Source of the DNA: Wyeomyia smithii
Taxonomy: Eukaryota; Arthropoda; Insecta; Diptera; Culicidae
Reading direction: 5' to 3'
DNA: 64,000 nucleotides
Assembly (NCBI RefSeq): GCF_029784165.1
Contig: NC_073694.1
Span: 51,369,674 to 51,433,673, forward strand
Positions within the stretch are counted from its first letter, which is position 1. Each line of letters begins with the position of its first letter. The position numbers were made by a program, and so were the translations under genes. The notes beneath the pieces are model-generated. The model ran no database searches. It saw only the letters and a list, made by a program, of their open reading frames with translations, and was not told the origin of the DNA. Of this stretch, positions 22,076-32,344 are shown piece after piece.

Positions 22076-24250
22076 TACATATCGCTCTTCATCCAGAGTC
22101 CGCGTAATCCGTGTGAACCCGCTGGCAAACAGCTGTTTTCGGATGTCACGACTCTGGTTTCGCTCTTAGTGGGGACCACGCTAGAATCAACAGTGACTAC
22201 ATCCATTGACGAAGCTCACGATCTCGTTGTCCAGCCCCGGCCAATACACGAAGCTGTGTGTCATCGCCTTCACTCGTTGTATGCTTGGGTGGCCCTTATG
22301 GAGTTGAGTGAGACACCGCCTTCGAAAAATAGTCAGAATTACTAGTCTGTCCTCGAATATAATGCTGACAGAGCTTCTTGACGATCGTAGTACTGAGCCA
22401 ACTTTTGATCTTTGACCTTGATTTGGGCCTGCCATCGTGGATAAAACAATCAACTTTTCTAAGAAACTCGTCGGATGCTGTCACTTTCTTAATCATGCTG
22501 AACTGAGAGGCGGTTGGTTGGTACTATTTCAATGATAACGTCCTCATTAAGCTTGGTGTGTTGGTTAATGAGGCGGGACAATACGTCAGCGTTGTCGGTG
22601 TGTTGAATTTATCGGTCTGAACGTACTCAATGGAGAAATCTTAAGACAGCAGCGATAGTACCTACCACTGGAGTTGATTGGTAATGTAGACCGGGATTCT
22701 CTTTTTGGACTCGAAAATCCTCAGTAGAAGCTGATGATCGGTATGAAGGGGGAACCGTCTCCCGAGGATGTAGGATGATATGTGAGTAGCGCTGTTCAAC
22801 CTGTGTAAGCACTCGAGATGCATGCGGGACCACTTCCACGTAGCCATCTAGGTACTTGTGGCCGATTGTTGCCTCAATACCGATGGAGGAGGCGTCCGCC
22901 GAGACGACTAATACTTATCTTGGATCATAGTGCACTAGAAGAAGCTCCGACGACAGGATTTCATTGAATTTGTTGAAAACCTGCTGGCTGGACGAACATT
23001 TATCCAGCTGAATTGTGAATCCGAATTCTACGAGCCGCTGAAGCACTGATGTAGATTGCGCTGATGTTTGGCGGCATCCTTGCCACCCACAACCATGTCG
23101 TCGAGGTAACCTGTGGTACACGGCAGATCTGGAATGCGCCCGGAGCAGCCTGTATTGATACAGGCGATCTGACTAAACACAGTGCAAATGGAAAGCATTG
23201 AGATGATGTCTTGCTACTGCGGGTGTGGATACTGATTGTGACTGGAGCCGGTTATTCAAACCGGTTGAATAATCCCACAGAGTCAAATGTTACCACTCGT
23301 CTCAGGCACCACGACTATTGGAGCTGCCCATTAGGAATATTCAACTCGTGGAATGATCTGCAGACACTCTTGTCGGACGAGTTCTTTGTCGACTGTCGGC
23401 AGAATAGCGTACGAAACCGGACGAAAAATGGGCTTGCACGACTCTTTCAGCAAAAGTTGTTCTTAGGTTTTGAAGCATAGCCCCAGCGTCAGTGGACATT
23501 TTCGGATACGCCTTCTGCAGACATGCTTTACCAATGCTAGTATCACCTACGAAGTTGCAAAAGTTGTCCATCGACCATCGGTAATGACCAGAGCTGGAAC
23601 TTTTCGATGAGATCGATGCCGACGAGATTCTGAGGATTGCTCACGAATTGACACATAAGATCCGGCAGTTTGAGTCGTTGTAACACCTGTTGGTTGTCCG
23701 ATACGGTCCAACACTTACCCGAACACAATGGTTATATCCGACACTGTATCAAACTGTAGTCGTACGAGGATGCTATTCATTTTGACTCACGCATAACTAT
23801 GCTTGCACTCGACGCTACTAACCGATGGTGATGGCTTCGATGGTCGCTTTGCACTGGCATACCGGCCCTCCTCGTGACCAAGTTGCTTGCAGTTAGTGCA
23901 CTTGTGACTTTTAAAACTGTAGTGGTTCGGAAAGTTCATCGCACTACAGTTCCAGCATGTTGATGATAAGCACTTGCGCCCCTCTTATGGTCTTGATGAC
24001 GGCCTCGGACGTTCTCTGGATCGCTTTCTGAACTGGTACTGGAAATTCCCCTTCATAGCTTGAACCTGGCCGGTGGGATCCTCAATAACCGCTGTGTCAT
24101 ACTAAAGATAGTCGCCATTTTAATCCCCACGTTGTAGCTTCGACTTTGACGCTGCAAGAAAATCTGCGAACAAACACTGCAAATGTAAACATTAATAAGG
24201 CAGATAATTCAGACGCGCATAATGTTGGCTCTGCTGCCAGAACATCTCCG
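22060..24250 (-). mobile_element. Ty3/gypsy retrotransposon remnant (gag-pol), minus strand
   Basis: From high to low coordinate the frames show gag CCHC-like knuckles (CWNCSAMNF, HKCTNCKQLGHEEGRY, 23990-23850), a protease region (NLVGIDLIEKFQLW, 23630), RT start (FRPVSYAILP, ECLQIIPRVEYS), the YLDD box (TTGYLDDMV, 23110), RT end (LDKCSSSQQVFNKF), RNase H (GRRFPLHTDHQLLLRIF, 22770), the zinc-binding part of integrase (RCLTQLHKGHPSIQR, VYWPGLDNEIV, NGCSHC) and the integrase start QRVHTDYA (22120). It is truncated there. Stops and frameshifts are frequent. Confidence 0.85.
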
Positions 24251-24871
24251 AAACACTGGCATTTGACCAGTTACACCAAAAATAGAGTAGATCGATCCAA
24301 AATCGTAAAGCAATGTTAGTTTAAAAGCAAAAAGTAACGGTTAGGTACTAATTTGAACCCAAAATCGATTGCAATTTTCTTTACTTTTAACAACATTTTC
24401 GTATTGTTTGTTTTTTTTCTGTACTCAAATTGTTCCTTTAACTCATGAAATATATCAGTTTCTAGTAAACTTACTATCTATCAACCTACTTACAAGCACT
24501 ATTAGTATCAGAGATTGACACTACCGCACAAAACTTTCAATTTAGCACAATGTACGATTTGATGTTCTAAGCAAGGCTCGACGCACAGTTTAGCACAAGC
24601 ACACTCTGCACCGGCACTAACAAGAACCACCTTCTTAAGGCAATGCAACACACATATTTGCACCATTAGCACCACCAACGCTCACCGTAGAAACCGTGTT
24701 AGGATTTCGCAGCATTTGTGTTGCATTCAGTGCACCTTGTCCCCATACGTGCATGCGAGAACACGTAGTCCGTGAACGGTTCGTAGTGATCAAGCGTTGA
24801 AGTTTTGGAACTGTCCCGCATCCGTCGGCGTAGAATCGACACACACACACACAGAATTCGGTGTGCCCATA
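24251..24871. other. Upstream flank of the SLC6 gene, with a CA microsatellite
   Basis: No coding sequence was recognised. A short (AC)n run lies at 24839-24852, just before the transporter start codon. The sequence may contain the promoter and 5' UTR. No clear TATA box or initiator could be assigned. Confidence 0.35.
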
Positions 24872-27800
24872 ATGGCCAACACGGCGCATTTATTTCGCAG
24901 ACAAAGCTCCCGGGATCTGATCCAGCAGGCGACGGTTCGAAGCTTGGATGAGCTTGAGCTGAGGGTAAGTTTCCGTCTGTTTTTCGCTCTCAAGTAGGCT
25001 AGGTCTTGGATAACAACCACTGGTTAAGTGTCAATGTAACAGGATGCCATTGCCCTCATTTGTTCAGCAAGATCGCTGGCACCGAGAGCGTATGGAAGCA
25101 ACCCGCAAGGCCGCACTGAATTCCTGCTGTTGGAAAGAAATTTACTCCTTACAGGATGAAATTCGCAGAAAAACGACCGAACTGCAAGAAAAGACCGGTT
25201 ACGGAAAGCATCGTAGAGACAACTTGAAAAACTACTCCCCGGCATGGCCGGAAAAGTTGCCCGTAACTTCGTCTCAAGTGGTTGGACGATTCGTGTTACG
25301 TCCCCTGGAGCGAGTGGAAATTGCACATCCAAGACCTAGCATTTTTAGTTCCTTTCCTGTGACTCATACGAAATAAATTGTTTGTTACGATGTGCTTAGA
25401 ATTAAAACTGTGTTTGTTTTCATTCCTTTCTTCGCATCCCTCTTTCTCATAGGAACTGCGAAGTCGACTAGTCCGGGCAGAGAATGGAAACCGCAATGTG
25501 GTATACGGGGCGACTAATCAGGCCTTTGTGGCCGACATTGATCCACCGATGGGTAGGATTCTGGACTTGGGACCGAGTTCAGCGCCACCCACCGCAACAG
25601 GACCGATTGGGAAGCTGTCTACCCAAACTTCCGTTATCGATCAGGTCGTTGAAGAGAGTGTGGTTCCGGAGCGACAGGATGATGAACGGGAAAGTTGGGA
25701 CAGCAAGTGGACCTTTCTGCTGGCAACCATCGGGTGCGTAATCATTTTTAATCGACAAATTCAAACAGGTTTTAAAATATTTTATATTATTTTTACAGAT
25801 ACGCGGTTGGTTTGGGAAATGTTTGGAGATTCCCCTATCTGGCACAGAAAAACGGAGGAGGAGCTTTTCTCGTTCCGTACTTTGTAATGTTGCTGCTGCA
25901 AGGTATTCCCATCTTTTACCTGGAGCTGGCGATCGGACAGCGTCTCAGAAAAGGTGCCATCGGAGTTTGGCATGAAGTGTCCGCCTATCTGGGCGGAATC
26001 GGAATCTCGTCCGCCTTCGTGAGCTACATTGTGGCGCTGTACTACAATACGATCATCGCGTGGTGTTTAATTTATCTGCTGCATAGCTTCGAATCGCCAC
26101 TTCCGTGGGCCGAATGTCCCAAGCGGTTTTACAAGAACTTCACGTACGACATAGAGCCCGAGTGCGTGGTTTCGTCTCCCACCAAGTATTACTGGTATCG
26201 GGAAACACTGATGGCATCGCCAAGCGTTAACGAACCGGAGGAGGTGAATTACAATGTGGCCATTGCGTTGATTACAGCTTGGTTTTTGGTGTACATGTGT
26301 ATGGTCCAAGGTATAACCGAATCGAGCAAGATCGTCTACGTGACGGCAATCTTCCCGTACGCGGTGTTGATCATATTCTTCTTCCGAGGAATCACTCTGA
26401 AGGGTATTCTTATCGAGCTCACAGTGGTTAGTAAATAATTCAACTCTATTTTTTCAGGAGCCTCGGACGGAGTGCTGCACCTATTCACCCCCCGTTGGGA
26501 ATCGATCCTCGAGCCGGTGGTGTGGCTGGAAGCCGGAACGCAAATCTTTTTTTCGCTGGGGCTCGCTTTCGGTGGACTAATTGCGTTCAGCTCGTACAAT
26601 CCAGCCAACAATAACTGTTATCGAGACGCACTGGTGGTGTCCTTCACCAACTGCAGTACTTCCATGTTTGCTGGCGTGGTCGTGTTTTCGGTCATCGGGT
26701 TTAAGGTAAGTTTCTGGATTCAAATAATAGTCCCTATAACACTTCCTTCATTTCAGGCAACTTCGATATTTGACTCTTGCATGGAGGAACGAACCGCACT
26801 TCTGGCGGCGAACAAAACTTTTAATCTGCCGGTTTGTGACCTGCAGAAGGAACTCGAAAACGTAAACGAACCATCTACCTCCATGTTGTAGCCGTTGTAA
26901 TGTTCAGTGTTAATTGTGAACATGTGTATGTGTTACTTGCTGGCCGACCCTTCTGCGGTCAATCTATTCTATATTCCATTTGTTCGCTCGTAGTAGAAGT
27001 AGTTAGAACGAGAAAAAATTGTAGTTTTCCTTCTAGTTGTACATATTCCAAACAAAGACTTCAAAACTCAGTGAGACATTTGACTACCTATTTTTACAGA
27101 GTGCCTCTGGAACTGGTTTAGCGTTCATAATTTTCACCGAAGCCATCAATCAGTTTCCTGCAGCCCAATTCTGGGCGGTCCTCTTCTTTCTGATGCTGTT
27201 CACGCTTGGAATTGACTCTCAGTTCGGCACGCTGGAGGGAGTCACGACCTCGCTAGTGGACATGAAACTATTTCCGAATCTACCGAAGGAAGTTATTACC
27301 GGGGTAACGAAAACATTGTGGAAACAAAACACGATTGTTAACGCTTATATAATCCACAGGGGTTGTGCTTCTCCTGCTGTGTTCTATCGATGTGCTTCGC
27401 TAATGGAGCAGGCAGCTACATCTTCCAGCTTATGGACAGTTTTGCCGGTAATTACACTCTGCTAATTATTGCATTCTGCGAATGCGTTGGCGTCAGCTAC
27501 ATCTACGGACTGAAAAGGTTAGTATATGGCTTTTGAACCATTTTCAACTGAGTAAAACTCATTGTAGATTCGCTGACGACATTGAACTAATGACTGGTTC
27601 CCGGCCGGGTCTCTACTGGCTGTTGTGTTGGAAGTATTTATCCCCGATTGCGATGTTGACCATTCTGGTAGCCTCCTTCGTGGAGCTGGCCTCGGAAGGT
27701 AGCAGCTATCCAGGCTGGAATGAACTGACCGGCAACACCGATCGTCTCGAGTGGCCTCACTGGTGCATCGTGGTCGCGATCCTACTGATTATGGTGTCAA

Positions 27801-28103
27801 TTTTGTGGATTCCCGGTGTCGCCATCTGTCGGTGAGTTATATCATAAAATTTGCTGCCGTTGAAGCAAAACGCCTGAAAAAACACCTGGTTTTAGGTTAT
27901 GCGGCATCAACATAATAGAAGACTCGGAACCGGCCTGGTTCCCGACGGCAGAACTGCGGGATGTACATGGTATTGTTCCTCACGAACCAACTGATATCGA
28001 AGTATCGCTATTCTGTATACGACCGGACGGTTCGGAAGGCTTATGCTGTCCCACGTATCACGGACCACGCGAGAAGCCTTTGGAAGAGGATGAAGAGGAG
28101 TAA
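24872..28103 (+). CDS. SLC6 (NSS) sodium-dependent amino-acid transporter, B0AT/NTT-like, nine exons
   Basis: Coding exons are 24872-24964, 25453-25733, 25799-26403, 26458-26705, 26757-26861, 27100-27303, 27360-27517, 27568-27831 and 27896-28103. All use GT-AG introns and join in frame to 721 residues, the family size. The protein should import neutral amino acids with Na+ across the plasma membrane. After a 115-residue cytoplasmic start, TM1 carries the signature YAVGLGNVWRFPYLAQKNGG (126-145). Further marks are ELAIGQRLRKGAIGVWHEVS, an extracellular loop with two Cys and an NFT glycosylation site, the TM6-7 block FFSLGLAFGGLIAFSSYN, SGTGLAFIIFTEA and a charged tail ending LEEDEEE. It resembles vertebrate SLC6A15/SLC6A18 along its length, and Drosophila bloated tubules is a plausible relative. 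All motifs are intact. The start at 24872 was chosen because exon 1 joins in phase. An upstream 5' exon cannot be excluded. Confidence 0.93.
25044..25376 (+). CDS. Unrecognised 110-residue ORF inside SLC6 intron 1
   Basis: An open frame starts with MPLPSFVQQDRWHRERMEAT, continues with a charged helical segment (SLQDEIRRKTTELQEKTGYG), then a Pro/Arg part with RFVLRPLERVEIAHPRP, and ends THTK-stop, followed at once by AAATAAATTG. A splice-acceptor-like TGTAACAG stands directly before GATG. This frame is not in phase with SLC6 exon 1 at 24964. It could be a small nested gene, the last exon of another gene, or an alternative SLC6 3' end. I do not recognise the protein. Its composition looks protein-like rather than random. 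Confidence 0.4.
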   Translation: MPLPSFVQQDRWHRERMEATRKAALNSCCWKEIYSLQDEIRRKTTELQEKTGYGKHRRDNLKNYSPAWPEKLPVTSSQVVGRFVLRPLERVEIAHPRPSIFSSFPVTHTK

Positions 28104-28430
28104 GCAGACGGGAACTTGGCCGTGTGAGTAGTCCATTAGACAATAAGTGAAATCCAGGTCCTATACACTTGAATGGTGGATCAAGCACCATTGCAAAACA
28201 CGACGACTATTGTAGTCCGAGAGAGACAATATATTAGATAGACAAGTTCATTGCACCCGCAGGTCGCGGTTTAGCGAAGTTCGGAATGGAGCACATTCAA
28301 ATTATTTAGAGACTATCAAGTAAAGAGATTAGAATAATGCAATGATCTTACGGAAAATGCTCGTCAAATATTCTCCGCTGTTCCAAAAAATGCAGCGTTA
28401 TGGTAAAATTTCGCAGATAAACTTCTTTTA
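28104..28430 (+). other. Probable 3' UTR of the SLC6 gene
   Basis: It directly follows the SLC6 stop codon. No canonical AATAAA was found. The nearest resembling signals are AATAATG (about 28333) and other weak variants. No coding sequence was seen. Confidence 0.4.
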
Positions 28431-28930
28431 ATAGTTAGTACAATATTTTCGAATATTTTAACTAAGTTAGACTCACTTTTGGGTCATTTATAGGAGATTT
28501 TTAACCTGCATGGCTCACTTTTTGCCATTTTTTTAAATGTTCACCCCTTTTTTGTCACAATTTAGAAACATTTTAAACCTATTTGAACCATGTGTCTCTT
28601 TGAAAGTTTCAAACCTTTCTTACAATTAAATGTTAGAGCAAAATAGTGTTTTTTTTTCAATATAAATCTTTTTTTTTATTCAAACATAGAAAAAAACTTT
28701 TGGTTCAAAGTTGCTGCAACAATGCGGATCAACTTTTTCCTCAATGAACAAAGATAAAAAAAGTTAGGCATCTGATTTCATCGAAAATTTTGGTTACCTA
28801 ATTTTTAATAACATGGAAATAATCATATGTAACAACTTCGTAGAAGAAAGTTTTTCTCTAGAATATTGCTATCGAAATCTAGATCAAAATTTCCCTCTGC
28901 ACTCGGTTTCTGGACCATTGTGTATTGGAT
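28430..28930. repeat. Diverged copy of the TTAA-element palindrome arm
   Basis: The segment shares, in order, CAATATAAATC, ACAAAGATAAAAAAGTTAG, CATCGAAAATTTTGGTTACC, TCATATGTAACAACTT and CGGTTTCTGGACCATTGTG with the right arm (about 21230-21517) of the element at 19241-21536. The ends were not resolved. It lies just downstream of the SLC6 stop. Confidence 0.75.
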
Positions 28931-29929
28931 TTCAAAATGGCCAAATGAAAGTGATTCTAACTTTAGAACACTTTCATCCCGAGTCACACAGGGTACGTTC
29001 GACTAGTATTAAAAGAAGAATGCACATGAAATGTGGTCTTATGGCTGCAAATAACAGTCATAGGAAGTAGGAATTACAGCACAAATTTCACTACCGTCTG
29101 CAAATCGTGCATGTGCAATACAAGATGTAAGAAGAATGGCATCACATGGTATTGGTGCATGTGATGGTATCAGTGACTAACATATAACAAGTGATACGAG
29201 ATTAAGAAAGACTAGAGATATGGAAATCGCTAAGATACTCGTTGACTGGGTGCCATTCAACAAGTTAAACAACAATTTAATTGTCGGTGTCATAGCTGAA
29301 ACACTTTCATTTCAAACCTAGATTCGCTCTAATTTCGCACAACGTGTCCAATCACGAAACTATGTAATCTCGAGATAATATAGTTTCGTGATTTACTTCA
29401 ACTTCTTTATTATTTATGATAAGTATTCTAATAAATCAGTACGCCTCAAACTGTCTTGCAGTACGGTCTTATTTTACCAAAAGCTCGAGGCTTATTCTTA
29501 GTCTACCAAGATGTATTGGAAATTTACCAAGATGTTTTGGAAATTTTCCGCGCTTTCAGCAGGTTAAAAGTAATGAGTACAACCAAAACAAACTGTAGTC
29601 AATACTATTCATGAAAGTAATTAAAAGTCTTTCAATACTGTTCAGGTGTCACCAACATCTCCTGTAGCTAGTGTGTCCGTGGATAATACTTCAAATTGAA
29701 ACAGCCTTTTGTGTTTGGTGTAGAAGAGTCTGCCAGTTGTGATTTGGGTAGTCCCACTCCTAAGAAGATGGACTACAAACAACAATCCTTAATGTTATTG
29801 TTCGCTGTGGTGTACAGTAACTAGAAGAAAGCTCTTTAAATTTGTTGGTGAGAATTTTCAACAGATGCTTTTAAAAAAAGTTGCAAAGTTAAAAATGTTT
29901 AAGTCACTCCAATAATAATACATGAAAAG
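28931..29929. other. No gene recognised; small palindrome at 29353-29392
   Basis: No coding similarity was found. ATCACGAAACTAT (29353-29365) and ATAGTTTCGTGAT (29380-29392) form a 13-bp inverted repeat around a 14-bp loop. The segment near 29640-29900 may be the 5' part of the following Jockey copy, but it is too decayed to assign. Confidence 0.35.
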
Positions 29930-31030
29930 AATCTAGCTTAAGCATCAAGTTATTGGCCAATTAGTTTAGGTACTCTCATCTATAAACAAACTTTTTGAGA
30001 AAGAAATCAATTTTTGGAAACGGAAGTCTGAATTTCGCCAAGGGTTTTCAACTAATCATCAGTTACTTAGAGTAACTAATAAATCTGAAGGCTGTTCGTC
30101 TAGACATCGAAAAGGCATTTGGCAGTGCTTGGCATAAAGGTTTAATAGCTGAAATATCCGCTTTCCGTTTCTCTCTTCACATCACACAAATGATACAAAG
30201 TATCACTGACCGCACTCTTCAGATTTTCTATTCAAATGGTAAATTTGATAGAGCTGATGTACCTCAAGGAACTATGTTGGGCCTAATCTTAAATGATGTT
30301 TTTACTTGTGATCTTGCTGATTTATATTCAGAATGTGGGAAGTATTCATTCTGAGACGGTACAAGCATTTTCGTAAATGGAAAAAGCCTTCCTGTCATGT
30401 GCAGTCGGCTGAAAAAAAGTCTAAATATATTTTCATCAAACTTGCAGAAATGGAATGCACCTAATGCAGCAGTTCTCTACCTTTTTTGGTCCGCGTACCG
30501 CTTGGCGATATTTTCCAAATCAATTGTACTCCTTGGCTTGGAATGTTCTCGCAGCGTAGGAGAGAGTAGTGGTAGATCATGTTGTGGTAGTCTAATTAAG
30601 GTTTCAAATTGAACTATGGTTGTTTGATTGCTACAGTCATGTTTTAAGAACAAGATTGAACAACAAATGAAGTATTATGAAGAAAAATTGTTTTGTCTGT
30701 CATTACTGATTTTTCTTTTGCGTACCCCCTGAAGGCTTTCGAGTACCCCCAGTGGTACGCGTATTCCAGGTTGAGAACCGCTGACCTAATGCATCAAACA
30801 CAGCAATTATTTTTGCTCATATGCCAAAAGCTAATTTCTCAAACCCACCTATAATTGTAAGGATGGACGGTGCTAATTGGTCTTATCAAGTTGAATACTT
30901 AAAGCTAAATTTTGATAAGAATCTTACTTTCAAAGACCAATCTTTATATCCATCATCTTCCTACGTAACTACATTTCGGCCAAAAAAAAGACGAAGACAC
31001 AGTTTTGCGCAATTCATGCATTGATTCAGA
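29930..31030 (+). mobile_element. Jockey-clade non-LTR fragment, interrupted by a hAT MITE
   Basis: Frames read SSYWPISLGTLIYK, RQGFSTNHQLLRVTN, VRLDIEKAFGSAWHKGLIAE, YSNGKFDRADVPQGTMLG (30235-30290), LKKSLNIFSSNLQKWNA and, across the MITE, SNTAIIFAHMPKANFSNPPI and VEYLKLNFDKNLTF. These are polymerase and post-polymerase motifs of Jockey elements. YADD is lost and several frameshifts are present. Confidence 0.8.
30467..30783. mobile_element. hAT-type MITE, second copy
   Basis: Ends CAGCAGTTCTCTACC and GGTTGAGAACCGCTG are flanked by a perfect 8-bp duplication ACCTAATG (30459-30466 and 30784-30791). The internal sequence is the reverse complement of the MITE at 12016-12334 with moderate divergence. 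It sits inside the Jockey copy. Confidence 0.9.
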
Positions 31031-31245
31031 CATTAACCGAAGTTGAAGAGGTTTATTGTATGCCTCATAAGGTGGACGGGTTGAATAAGGGAAAGTGATG
31101 CTCCATAAACTTTGATCACTGTGATGGAGCTTACTAAGGATTACTGTTTGCTAGATCCATAGCACCTTTCAATTGCTGACTCCAGTTTTGTTCCTCAGGA
31201 ACCGTGTAACTTCCATCGTCTTCGTGACAAAGTGTGCCTACTTAA

Positions 31246-31379
31246 CCCTCTAGTGCCCAAGTTAATTTCTAGACGGGTTTCTGTAAAATCATTATGAATA
31301 AACACTTTTTACGTATTTATTGAAGCTTTTTAGAGGGTTGACTGGAGCCCGCCAAATGGCGGCATTGGGCACTAGAGGG
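31246..31379. mobile_element. 134-bp TTAA-target MITE (piggyBac-type)
   Basis: Perfect 15-bp inverted ends CCCTCTAGTGCCCAA (31246-31260) and TTGGGCACTAGAGGG (31365-31379) are flanked by TTAA (31242-31245 and 31380-31383). Nothing codes inside. An internal GCCAAATGGCGGC is also self-complementary in part. Confidence 0.9.
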
Positions 31380-31384
31380 TTAAT

Positions 31385-31645
31385 GGTCCCGGCAGCAATA
31401 TGGTCCTCGATAAAGTAGTGCTTGAAGTCGATATATTGTTGGCTAGCCCGGTACCAGATCTGCTCGTGTCTTGCAATTGAATTCCTCTAGAATTTCGGCC
31501 AACCAGATTGCTTCGAATACAACTGCGCTCCAATGTTGTTTGTTGGAACCTTCACATGTAACTCACTGGTAGTACAGATCAGGGCGGACACATAACATCA
31601 AACACATAGTGCTGCCCATCAGGTCTCGATATGGATCAACTAAAG
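31385..31645 (-). mobile_element. Ty1/copia fragment (RNase H end), minus strand
   Basis: Minus-strand frames read MGSTMCLMLCVRPDLYYQ, VVFEAIWLAEILEEFNCKTR and QQYIDFKHYFIEDHIAAG. This is the copia series: the G(A/S)LMYL..TRPD motif, the EAxWL region and the K(H)YHFV-type RNase H end. It is a short truncated piece. Confidence 0.65.
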
Positions 31646-32344
31646 TTCTTTTGTTCTCGTAACTCTCTGTCTTGATCCTCTACGCGATTCAAAGGGGCTC
31701 GAGAGTATCGCCGAAACGCGCACGTAGCACATCACTTGCGCCATGGTGCCCTAGATCAGTCGAGTCAATTTATCGGGAAATCCGTTGTCGTGCATGATCT
31801 GCCATAGCTGTTCTCGATCGACTTAATCATAGGCCGCCATGAAATCGATGAAAATGTGATGTGTGGGTACGTTGTATTCGCAACTTTTGTGCAAGATCTG
31901 TTGCATTGAGAAGATCTGGTTCGTGATGGCACGGGCCTCCTTGAAGCAAACTTAGTACTGGCCCAAGAAACTCCTGGTTAAAGGTGATATACGACGGAAC
32001 AGGATCTGTGAGAGTATTTTGTAGGCGGCATTTATTAGCGAGATACTGCGGTAGTTGCGGCGCTCCAGTTTGTCGCCCTTTTGAAGATGGGGCAGACGAC
32101 TCCCTCCATCCACTCGTCAGTCAGTTTTTCCTTCTCCCAAACATTTGAAATGATCCATTGCAGCGCTCTAGCCAGCACCTCTCTCCATGCTCACAAAGAA
32201 CTGCATGAACATCGGTGGCTAGTACTCGGTCATCTACTGCTGGTGCTCCTAGGTCAGTTCCTGCTCCGCTCCTGTTAACTGTTTCGTCATCCAAGTGTTC
32301 ATCGAAGTACTCTTCATACCTGTCGACCACGATGACACCCCGTT

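Noticed and set aside
24872..25376. Joining SLC6 exon 1 directly to the 110-codon ORF
   Set aside because: With the donor at 24965 and the acceptor before 25043 the phase is wrong and a stop follows after about 38 codons.
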